7,581 bases of DNA from Thermoflexales bacterium. GTDB lineage: Bacteria > Chloroflexota > Anaerolineae > Fen-1058. The notes under the pieces were generated by a model that did no database searches, was not told the DNA's origin, and saw only the letters and a program-made list of their open reading frames with translations. Below, in pieces: positions 1 to 5,724 of the stretch. The stretch covers positions 1-7,581 of the forward strand of contig JAUQXD010000852.1 in assembly GCA_030834835.1 (NCBI GenBank). Direction: 5' to 3'. Both the position numbers and the translations under genes were made by a program. How positions within the stretch are numbered: the first letter of the stretch is position 1; every line of letters begins with the position of its first letter.

Positions 1-356
1 GCCGGCGATAGAAACTCACGCTCAATGTTGAGGTGATTGGGTATCGCGGTCAAATCAAGCGGTTGCAAGCCGTCACGGTTGATCAGGAGTTCAACCGCGT
101 AGTCACTGACGATGATCAGATCGTAGCGCCCGGGTGTGGCCGCCAGCCCGAACAGCATTTCTTCATTCGACGTATAAGTCTCATAGGTGATCAGGCTGCC
201 AAACTCTTTTTCAAACTGCTTGAGCACTTCGGCGGGCAAATCGCCCGCAAAACCATAGATATTGAGCTCTGTCACGGGGAAGAGCGTTTCGGTCGAAGCA
301 CAGCCTGACGCGCTCAACCACACGATCAACGCAATGGAAAATATTCTAGGCCACAT
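1..356 (-). CDS. potD: PotD-like ABC transporter substrate-binding lipoprotein, N-terminal part
   Basis: This is the first 118 residues of an extracytoplasmic solute-binding protein of the spermidine/putrescine (PotD) family; the gene runs off the left edge. The ATG at 356-354 follows an AGGTGG ribosome-binding site (361-366) with a 4-nt spacer. Residues 1-18 form a lipoprotein signal peptide: Arg4, a hydrophobic core and the lipobox A16-S17-G18 before Cys19. Ala at +2 is compatible with surface anchoring on a cytoplasmic membrane. The mature part shows the family pattern LNIYGFAGDLPAEVL (31-45), a SNEEM motif (63-67), YDLIIVSDY (78-86) and LQPLD (98-102). Family knowledge says such proteins deliver polyamines to a PotABC permease, normally encoded next door; that side is outside the window. 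The residues around 33-41 differ from the usual YNWxxY(I/V)P polyamine-box segment, so the ligand may not be a polyamine. Family confident, ligand uncertain. Confidence 0.85.
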   Translation of the reverse strand, partial: MWPRIFSIALIVWLSASGCASTETLFPVTELNIYGFAGDLPAEVLKQFEKEFGSLITYETYTSNEEMLFGLAATPGRYDLIIVSDYAVELLINRDGLQPLDLTAIPNHLNIEREFLSP

Positions 357-425
357 CGGTCCACCTAATCTGCGCCGGGCTTTTCAGCGTGTGATAGTCC
401 CCGCGCAGCAAATTAACGCAACTTA

Positions 426-431
426 AGTATA
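426..431 (-). promoter_or_regulatory. Possible -10 element for the PotD-like gene
   Basis: On the minus strand the hexamer TATACT lies about 70 bases before the lipoprotein start, in the 109-bp gap after the polymerase gene. No good -35 hexamer is visible at 16-18 bases, so this is a weak call. Read-through from the polymerase gene is equally possible, because no terminator hairpin with a T-run was found in the gap. Confidence 0.25.
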
Positions 432-465
432 GCCGTTAGCTGCATCCGACGGTATCCCTCTTTAG

Positions 466-3400
466 TCACGCTCGATCGTTTTCTGAGGAATTTGGCTCGC
501 GGCTCAATATCTCGATCGAACTACCCATCACGATCGGCCGGCCGTGCCGATCGGCTTTTACGCGCCCGCGCACGATGACGTTGCCCCGGCGATTGATGAT
601 TGTCCGATGCTGCCGCAAAGCCGCGCCGCCCCACAACACTTGATACCGCCCGAATTGATCCGTCATATCCACCAGCAACATCGGTTCATTTGTAACCGAC
701 TTCAAGTGATGGTGCGCCAGGCGATTGCCCGCCAGCACGATGGAGCGATCGAGCGAGTCAGCGATCAAGCGACTGGATACGACATGTTCATGGGCTAATC
801 GTTCGCTCAATAGATCGAGCGGATGCACACTCACTGGATAGCCCAATAAGTGTTCTTCCCACGCCAGTTGATCGGCGGGCGTGATTGAGCGTGGTGTGGG
901 CGGGGCCGAAGCAGCCAGCAAACTCAACTGGGCGGTGTGGCGGCCATGCCACGGTTCACCTTCGATTTGAGCGAGCATCGCCGCTTGATCGCCCAATTGA
1001 TCGAGCGCTTTCACTTTGATCAGATTGATCGTTTCCAGATGCAGCGGCCGCGCCCGCGCCAGAAAATCGTCGAGCGAAGTAAATGGGCGGTTGCGGCGGA
1101 TCGCCTCAATCGTGATATGGGTTAATTCACGCACCTGGCCTAAACCCATCCACAAGGTTTGTCGATCCGGATCGAGCGTGAAGGCGTCATCGCTGTGATT
1201 GATGTGCGGAGGCATCACGCGCAGGCTTAAATTGCGGGCTTCGGCCACATACACGCGCGGCGAATAATAGCCACCCCACACCGCCAGACGCGCGGCCATG
1301 AATTCGGCGGGATAGTGCGTCTTCAAATAGATCATGCGATAGGCCACGGCGGCATACCCGGCGGCATGTGCTTTGGGAAAACCATAGCCCGCAAAGGCCG
1401 CCATCAAATCCCAGATTTGTTGCGCGACCTCAGTGTCAATGTGGCTGGTCGCGCGCGCGCCGTCGATGAACTTCAGCCGCAGCCGATCCATCTCATGTGC
1501 CGACCGGAACTTGGACATGGCGCGGCGCAGAATATCCGCTTGCCCCAGCGTGAACCCGGCCACCTCGTGCGCGATGCGCAGCACTTGTTCTTGATACAGA
1601 ATCACACCATAGGTCTCGCGCAAAATCGGTTCAAGCGCTGGATGCAGATAAGTCGTCGGCTCTTGCTTCAGATGCCGCCGCACGAAGGCGTCTTTCAGGC
1701 CGCCCTTCAACGGGCCGGGTCGATACAGCGCCAGCGCGACGATCAGATCGTTGATGGTGCGTACCGACAGTTCGCGCAGCGTAAAGCGCATACCGGGACT
1801 CTCGATCTGAAAACCGCCGATCGTATTCGCCGACGACAATGTGGCTTGCGTGGCGGCATCGTTGTTGGGAATCGTGTCCAGCGAGAAGTTGGGCCGCGTG
1901 CGTTGAATCAACTCGGCGCAATCGGCCACCACAGTCAGGGCGCTGATGCCCAGCAGATCGATCTTGATCAAACCGGCGGCCTCGATGCCGTGTAGATCAA
2001 ATTGCGTGATGGCTAAACCCTTCGTGGCGTGCTGCAACGGCACCCGTTCGGTGATTGGGCCCGGCGCGATGACGATGCCCCCCGGATGTACCGAGAGATG
2101 ATGCGGAAAACCCGTCAGGCGTTGGCTGAGCAAAATCAACTCGTGTTCGACGGGATCGCGCGCTGAGGCGAGCAGATCGGCTTGTGCTTCCTGCGCTTCC
2201 TGTCGGCGCGCGGGATGCCACCAGCGCGGCAGGTGTTCGCTCAGGGCTTTGATGCGGCTTTCGCTGAGGCCGTATACCTTCGCTACTTCGCGCAGCGCCG
2301 AGCGCGGTTGCAAGGTCGCATACGTGCAGACCATCGCCACGTGCTCCGCGCCGAAGCGGCGATACACGTAATCGATCACTTCGTCGCGTCGGCGCGAGCA
2401 CAAATCGAGATCGATGTCGGGCGGGTCGTGGCGTTCCAGCGAGAGAAAGCGCTCGAAATACAAATCGTGCGCGATGGGATCGACATCATGGATGCCCAGG
2501 CAATACGCGATCACCGACGACGAGGCCGAGCCGCGCGGCGAGATGGGCACGTGCCGCTCGCGCGCATAGCGCACGATGTCGGCGACCACCAGAAAATAGG
2601 GCGCAAAGCCCAGCGTATCGATGACGTGCGTTTCTTTCAACAGGCGCGCTTCGATCGACGGCGTGATTTCGCCATAACGCTGCTGCGCACCGTGAAGCGC
2701 CAGCGTCCACAGCTCATCGCGCGGCGTGCGACCGGCGGGCAAATCCATGTGCGGAAAGTGTAGCTGGCCCAACGGCAAATCGAAGCAGCAGCGTTCGGCG
2801 ATGCGGTGCGTGTTCTCGATGGCGGCGGGCAGGTCGGCAAACCGCCGCGCGAGTTCGGCGGGGGCGATGAAGGATCGATCGGGTTGGGGCGGCACGTCGC
2901 GCAGTGGCCGACCTAAGCGCATGGCCGTCAGCGTGTGATAGATCCACGCGTCGGCGGTTGAGAGATACCGCACATCGGGCACGGCCACGATCGGGATGTG
3001 TAGCTGATCGGCGAGCGTGATCAACTCGGCAGACGTTTCATCCAGATCAGACAGCGCCAGATAGAAACGCTCGTCGTCGAATAGATCGCGCAATGCTTGA
3101 GCCGTGTCTTCGAGTCGATCGGGATCGGCGCAGCCCGGCCAGATTGCGATGAGGCCCTGATGATGAGACGTGAGATCATCAACGGTGAGACCGCGCGCAA
3201 TGGCGCTTTCGCGCTGCGGTGAAACCTGCAGGCGCGTGATCAGGCGGCAGAGATTGGCATAGCCTTGCTCGTTTTGCGCCAGCAAAATGATCGGCGCATC
3301 GCCGAGAAAGGCCAATTCTGCGCCGATGATGGGTTGAATGTGCGCGGCGCGACATTCGCGCACGAAGTCGGTGACGGCGTAGAGCGCGTTGGTGTCGGTC

Positions 3401-3513
3401 AGCGCGAGCGCGGGCAAACTCAAGGCTTGCGCGTGCGCGACCAATTCGCTGATCGATGGCACGCCTTCGAGCAGACTCCAGTGTGAGTGAACGCGCAGCG
3501 GTACAGGCAGCAT
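466..3513 (-). CDS. dnaE: Short DNA polymerase III alpha subunit (accessory DnaE type)
   Basis: This is a complete C-family DNA polymerase of 1015 aa, shorter than the roughly 1160 aa of E. coli DnaE. Domains in order: PHP domain (about 1-250, HxH at H9/H11, TDTN at 39-42); palm with PRGSASSS (326-333) and PDIDLD (365-370), giving catalytic D368 and D370, and third aspartate D519 in KIDLLG; fingers with GGFQIESPGM (566-575), YRPGP (597-601) and YGVILYQEQV (635-644); an HhH/clamp-binding region (about 800-870) with QLSLL at 862-866; and an OB fold (about 925-1003). It ends right after the OB fold, so the tau-binding C-terminal domain of replicative DnaE1 is absent, as in DnaE2/ImuC. The finger motifs, however, look more like DnaE1 than ImuC. 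No imuA, imuB or lexA lies beside it in this window. A translesion or repair role is inference. The ATG at 3513 has no Shine-Dalgarno but sits 6 nt after a -10-like box. Confidence 0.93.
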   Translation of the reverse strand: MLPVPLRVHSHWSLLEGVPSISELVAHAQALSLPALALTDTNALYAVTDFVRECRAAHIQPIIGAELAFLGDAPIILLAQNEQGYANLCRLITRLQVSPQRESAIARGLTVDDLTSHHQGLIAIWPGCADPDRLEDTAQALRDLFDDERFYLALSDLDETSAELITLADQLHIPIVAVPDVRYLSTADAWIYHTLTAMRLGRPLRDVPPQPDRSFIAPAELARRFADLPAAIENTHRIAERCCFDLPLGQLHFPHMDLPAGRTPRDELWTLALHGAQQRYGEITPSIEARLLKETHVIDTLGFAPYFLVVADIVRYARERHVPISPRGSASSSVIAYCLGIHDVDPIAHDLYFERFLSLERHDPPDIDLDLCSRRRDEVIDYVYRRFGAEHVAMVCTYATLQPRSALREVAKVYGLSESRIKALSEHLPRWWHPARRQEAQEAQADLLASARDPVEHELILLSQRLTGFPHHLSVHPGGIVIAPGPITERVPLQHATKGLAITQFDLHGIEAAGLIKIDLLGISALTVVADCAELIQRTRPNFSLDTIPNNDAATQATLSSANTIGGFQIESPGMRFTLRELSVRTINDLIVALALYRPGPLKGGLKDAFVRRHLKQEPTTYLHPALEPILRETYGVILYQEQVLRIAHEVAGFTLGQADILRRAMSKFRSAHEMDRLRLKFIDGARATSHIDTEVAQQIWDLMAAFAGYGFPKAHAAGYAAVAYRMIYLKTHYPAEFMAARLAVWGGYYSPRVYVAEARNLSLRVMPPHINHSDDAFTLDPDRQTLWMGLGQVRELTHITIEAIRRNRPFTSLDDFLARARPLHLETINLIKVKALDQLGDQAAMLAQIEGEPWHGRHTAQLSLLAASAPPTPRSITPADQLAWEEHLLGYPVSVHPLDLLSERLAHEHVVSSRLIADSLDRSIVLAGNRLAHHHLKSVTNEPMLLVDMTDQFGRYQVLWGGAALRQHRTIINRRGNVIVRGRVKADRHGRPIVMGSSIEILSREPNSSENDRA

Positions 3514-3519
3514 GGCGGC

Positions 3520-3525
3520 ATTGTA
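3520..3525 (-). promoter_or_regulatory. -10 element for a leaderless dnaE transcript
   Basis: On the minus strand TACAAT, preceded by GA, ends 6 nt before the dnaE ATG. Transcription would start at or next to the A of the start codon. No Shine-Dalgarno sequence lies upstream, which fits leaderless translation. A -35 hexamer is not clear at the expected distance. Confidence 0.45.
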
Positions 3526-3551
3526 TCATTTTATGGCGCTGGCGGTTGGCG

Positions 3552-3557
3552 TATAAT
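3552..3557 (+). promoter_or_regulatory. -10 element TATAAT of the UPF0316 gene
   Basis: A perfect TATAAT lies in the 62-bp divergent gap, 18 bases before the UPF0316 start codon. The predicted start point near 3564 would leave a leader of about 12 nt, consisting of little more than the GGAGGT ribosome-binding site (3564-3569). The -35 position (about 3529-3534, TTTTAT) is a poor match. It overlaps the promoter region of the divergent dnaE gene. Confidence 0.5.
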
Positions 3558-3575
3558 ACATACGGAGGTAGATCG

Positions 3576-4085
3576 ATGACGCCAATTATGGCAGGCTTGT
3601 TTGTGTTTGCAATGCGCGTGCTGGATATGTCGCTGGACACGCTGCGGCTGTTGTTTGTGATGCGCGGGCGCAAGGTATTGGCCGGCGGTCTGGGCGCCAT
3701 TCAGGCGACGGTGTTTATTCTGGCGGTGAGTACGGTGCTGCAAGGCCCGTTGAATCCGCTGACGGTGATCGGTTATGCGGCGGGCTTTGGCGCGGGCGTG
3801 ATCATCGGGATGATGGCGGAAGAGCGGCTGGCGATCGGCTATGTGATGTTTCGCATCTACTCACCGAGTCTGGGCGTGCAAATTGCGCAGGCGCTGCGCA
3901 ACGCCGGATTTGCCGTGACCGAATTTGTGGCGCACGGGCGCGATGGTGAGATCACGGTGGTCAACTCGGCCGTGGCGCGGCGCGATGCACACACCGTGCA
4001 TGACGTCACGCTGAAGGTTGATCCTGCGGCGTTTATCACGGTGGATGAAGTCCGCCCGTTGCAGCGCGGATTCTTCAGGCATTGA
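3576..4085 (+). CDS. UPF0316 family membrane protein (DUF5698 and DUF2179 domains)
   Basis: The product is 169 aa. The ATG at 3576 is chosen over in-frame upstream codons because GGAGGT (3564-3569) precedes it by 6 nt and because upstream starts would run into dnaE. Residues 1-85 carry the DUF5698-type membrane part: a short first segment with RVLDMSLDTLRLLFVMRG (14-31), then hydrophobic helices at about 36-56 and 60-81. The latter is rich in Gly and ends in AEERLAIG. Residues 87-163 form a soluble DUF2179-type domain with alternating strands (YVMFRIYS, AVTEFVA, EITVVNS, FITVDEV). Length and order match the UPF0316 family. The function is not established; DUF2179 is also found at the end of YitT-type membrane proteins, where a regulatory role is suspected. 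It is transcribed divergently from dnaE, with no visible functional link. Confidence 0.88.
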   Translation: MTPIMAGLFVFAMRVLDMSLDTLRLLFVMRGRKVLAGGLGAIQATVFILAVSTVLQGPLNPLTVIGYAAGFGAGVIIGMMAEERLAIGYVMFRIYSPSLGVQIAQALRNAGFAVTEFVAHGRDGEITVVNSAVARRDAHTVHDVTLKVDPAAFITVDEVRPLQRGFFRH

Positions 4086-4124
4086 AGAAACCTCGCGCAA
4101 AGTGGCTAAGGGAATTGCCAAGGA

Positions 4125-4148
4125 CTTTGCCTCTTTGCGTCTTTGCGT
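4125..4148 (+). repeat. Tandem CTTTGCGT octamer, three units
   Basis: Three head-to-tail 8-bp units lie between the UPF0316 gene and the reductase: CTTTGCCT (4125-4132, one mismatch), CTTTGCGT (4133-4140) and CTTTGCGT (4141-4148). The reverse complement of the core, CGCAAAG, occurs at 4096-4102 and could pair with a repeat unit. The seven bases GCAAAGT (4097-4103) pair perfectly with ACTTTGC (4124-4130) across a 20-nt loop. No T-run follows, so this is not a standard terminator. The rest of the 106-bp gap (4086-4191) shows no convincing promoter. Confidence 0.7.
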
Positions 4149-4181
4149 GAGAAGGTCTTGAAGTAAACACAATTATGTGAC

Positions 4182-4186
4182 GGAGG
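4182..4186 (+). promoter_or_regulatory. Ribosome-binding site that sets the reductase start
   Basis: GGAGG ends 5 nt before the ATG at 4192 and only 2 nt before the ATG at 4189. It lies inside a reading frame opened by GTG at 4177. The spacing favours 4192 as the true start. Confidence 0.7.
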
Positions 4187-4191
4187 TCATG

Positions 4192-5163
4192 ATGCACTAT
4201 CGTACATTTGGACGCACGGGTTGGTCGGTCAGTGATGTCGGTTACGGCATGTGGGGCATGGGCGGCTGGACCGAATCGGACGACGCGCAGTCGATGGCGG
4301 CGCTGCACCGTTCGGTGGAACTGGGCTGCAACTTCTTCGACACGGCGTGGGGCTACGGTGCGGGCCACAGTGAAGGCTTGCTGGGCCAGTTGGTGCGCGC
4401 GTATCCCGATCGGAAGTTGTACACAGCCACCAAGATTCCGCCTAAGAACTTCAAGTGGCCGTCACGGCGCGGCTATGCTCTCGAAGATTGCTTTCCACCC
4501 GATCACATCCGCCAGTACACTGAGTTAAGTTTGAAGAACCTCGGCCTGAGCAGCGTGGATTTGATCCAGTTTCACGTGTGGGAAGATGATTGGGCACAGG
4601 ACGAGCGCTGGCAAAAGGCCGTGGCTGATCTCAAAGCCGAAGGGCTGATCAAAGCGATCGGCGTTAGCGTGAATCGTTGGGAACCCGATAACGTAGTCCG
4701 CACCCTGAAGACCGATCTGATCGATGCGGTGCAGGTGATTTACAACATCTTCGATCAGAATCCGGAAGACAATCTGTTCCCCGTCTGCCGTGAATTGAAC
4801 GTCGCCGTGATCGCTCGTGTGCCCTTCGATGAAGGCACCTTGACGGGCACGCTTACGCTCGACAGTAAATGGCCGGAAGGCGATTGGCGCAACACCTATT
4901 TTGTGCCGGAGAATCTGAAATCCAGCCTCGCGCACGCCGACGCGCTGAAGCCGTTGATCCCGGTGGGCATGACCATGCCGGAGATGGCGATGCGCTTCAT
5001 CCTGTCCAATCCCGATGTGAGCACGGTCATTCCCGGTATGCGCAAGATCAAGAATGTGGAAGCCAACATTGCGTGCAGTGATGCCGGGCCGTTGAGCGCG
5101 GATTTGCTCGGCCGGTTGAAGCCGCATCGTTGGGATCGCACACCGACGAGTTGGTCGCAGTAA
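4192..5163 (+). CDS. Aldo/keto reductase family oxidoreductase
   Basis: The product is 323 aa from the ATG at 4192, a typical length for an NAD(P)H-dependent aldo/keto reductase with a TIM-barrel fold. It is predicted cytoplasmic, with no signal peptide. The catalytic tetrad is visible: D50 (FFDTAWGYG), Y55, K81 (YTATKIP) and H128 (LIQFHVW). The C-terminal cofactor signature STVIPGMRKIKNVEANI lies at 277-293, and the N-terminus has the usual RTFGRTGWSVSDVGYG strand pattern. The loop after the catalytic lysine is rich in Pro and basic residues (82-93), and the tetrad histidine is followed by VWEDDW. Both are common in bacterial AKRs of unknown substrate. The substrate cannot be read from sequence. 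It shares strand with the neighbouring genes but is separated by 106 and 132 bp gaps, so it may be its own transcription unit. Confidence 0.93.
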   Translation: MHYRTFGRTGWSVSDVGYGMWGMGGWTESDDAQSMAALHRSVELGCNFFDTAWGYGAGHSEGLLGQLVRAYPDRKLYTATKIPPKNFKWPSRRGYALEDCFPPDHIRQYTELSLKNLGLSSVDLIQFHVWEDDWAQDERWQKAVADLKAEGLIKAIGVSVNRWEPDNVVRTLKTDLIDAVQVIYNIFDQNPEDNLFPVCRELNVAVIARVPFDEGTLTGTLTLDSKWPEGDWRNTYFVPENLKSSLAHADALKPLIPVGMTMPEMAMRFILSNPDVSTVIPGMRKIKNVEANIACSDAGPLSADLLGRLKPHRWDRTPTSWSQ

Positions 5164-5203
5164 CGTCTACGATCATCAGGCTCGAATGTTGTCACCAGTT
5201 GAT

Positions 5204-5269
5204 AGAGGAGTCAGCACGCCCACGTGCGGATCGCGCACAAACCGGCGTCTGGGGACGCCTGACTCCTCT
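5204..5269 (+). repeat. Structured palindromic element upstream of the thioesterase gene
   Basis: AGAGGAGTCAG (5204-5214) is the perfect reverse complement of CTGACTCCTCT (5259-5269), an 11-bp closing stem. Inside it, GGCGTC (5244-5249) and GACGCC (5254-5259) form a 6-bp hairpin with loop TGGG. GCACG (5214-5218) and CGTGC (5223-5227) form a 5-bp hairpin with loop CCCA. An alternative hairpin pairs GTGCG (5224-5228) with CGCAC (5234-5238) and excludes the previous one. If the outer stem is taken as 10 bp (5204-5213 with 5260-5269), both inner hairpins join it without unpaired bases, making a compact three-way junction. It is followed by CTTAACAAG, not a T-run, so a classic terminator is unlikely. 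It could be a REP-like repeat, an mRNA leader structure or a small RNA. Confidence 0.7.
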
Positions 5270-5282
5270 CTTAACAAGTCAT

Positions 5283-5290
5283 GGGGGAGG
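5283..5290 (+). promoter_or_regulatory. Ribosome-binding site that sets the thioesterase start
   Basis: GGGGGAGG lies 5 nt before the ATG at 5296. It overlaps the in-frame ATG at 5281, which itself has no upstream ribosome-binding site, so 5296 is the better start. Confidence 0.75.
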
Positions 5291-5295
5291 AACGC

Positions 5296-5724
5296 ATGTC
5301 GATCTGGTTTGTGCAACCGACGCAAGATGGCTTTATGCAGCAGGCACGTGGGACAATGATCGAACATCTCGCCATCGAGTTTGTTGAGGTCGGCGATGAT
5401 TATCTGACGGCGCGGATGCCAGTGGATGCGCGCACGATTCAGCCGTATGGCCTGCTGCACGGCGGTGCATCGGTGGCGCTGGCGGAAACGCTGGGCAGCG
5501 CGGCGGCCGCTTGCTGTGTGGATCCGGCACAGAAAATCGTCGTGGGACTGGACATCAATGCCAATCACGTGCGCGGCGTTCGATCGGGTTACGTGACCGG
5601 CACGGCGCGGCCCATTCATCTGGGCGGCTCGACGCAGGTGTGGGACATCCGCATCGTCGATGAGCGCGACAAACTGGTGTGCATCGCGCGCCTGACGATG
5701 GCGGTGCTCGATCGGGCGGCATGA
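5296..5724 (+). CDS. Hotdog-fold thioesterase, YdiI/MenI-like (PaaI superfamily)
   Basis: The product is 142 aa, the usual size of a single hotdog domain. It closely follows the E. coli YdiI (MenI) pattern: IWF near the N-terminus, MPVDARTIQPYGLLHGGASV (41-60), ALAETLGSAAA (61-71), GLDINANHVRGVRSG (84-98), RPIHLGGSTQVWDI (105-118) and a terminal CIARLTMAVL strand (129-138). E64 matches the catalytic Glu of the family, with Q49, H55 and G56 as the expected partners. Family members hydrolyse acyl- or aroyl-CoA thioesters; YdiI cleaves 1,4-dihydroxy-2-naphthoyl-CoA in menaquinone synthesis. No other men gene is in the window, so the substrate is open and a broad PaaI/YbdB-type role is possible. 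The stop overlaps the next start as ATGA, which suggests translational coupling to the hydrolase. Confidence 0.9.
   Translation: MSIWFVQPTQDGFMQQARGTMIEHLAIEFVEVGDDYLTARMPVDARTIQPYGLLHGGASVALAETLGSAAAACCVDPAQKIVVGLDINANHVRGVRSGYVTGTARPIHLGGSTQVWDIRIVDERDKLVCIARLTMAVLDRAA

Noticed and set aside
33..308. 91-codon plus-strand open frame at the left edge
   Set aside because: It is antisense to the lipoprotein gene, whose signal peptide, lipobox and PotD motifs are clear on the minus strand.
1450..1461. Short alternating GC run inside dnaE
   Set aside because: Only about five dinucleotides within conserved coding sequence; expected at this base composition.
1315..1995. 226-codon open frame on the plus strand, opposite dnaE
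   Set aside because: It lies wholly antisense to conserved polymerase motifs, encodes no recognisable domain and is rich in Arg, Gln and His as expected for a shadow of a GC-rich gene.
2182..2763. 193-codon plus-strand open frame opposite dnaE
   Set aside because: Same reason: antisense shadow of the palm and PHP regions, with no ribosome-binding site or family resemblance.
3456..3575. Upstream in-frame extension of the UPF0316 gene
   Set aside because: It would overlap dnaE and the promoter region; the ribosome-binding site and family length support 3576.
3179..3700. 173-codon minus-strand open frame across the divergent gap
   Set aside because: It overlaps both the dnaE N-terminus and the UPF0316 gene in wrong frames and shows no family motif.
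4177..4191. GTG at 4177 as start of the aldo/keto reductase
   Set aside because: The GGAGG site lies inside this extension and is correctly spaced for the ATG at 4192.
4525..5127. 200-codon minus-strand open frame opposite the reductase
   Set aside because: Shadow of the conserved reductase frame, with no domain of its own.
5204..5269. tRNA or intrinsic terminator at the palindromic element
   Set aside because: The fold lacks the 7-bp acceptor stem, anticodon arm and T-loop sequence of a tRNA, and no T-run follows the stem.
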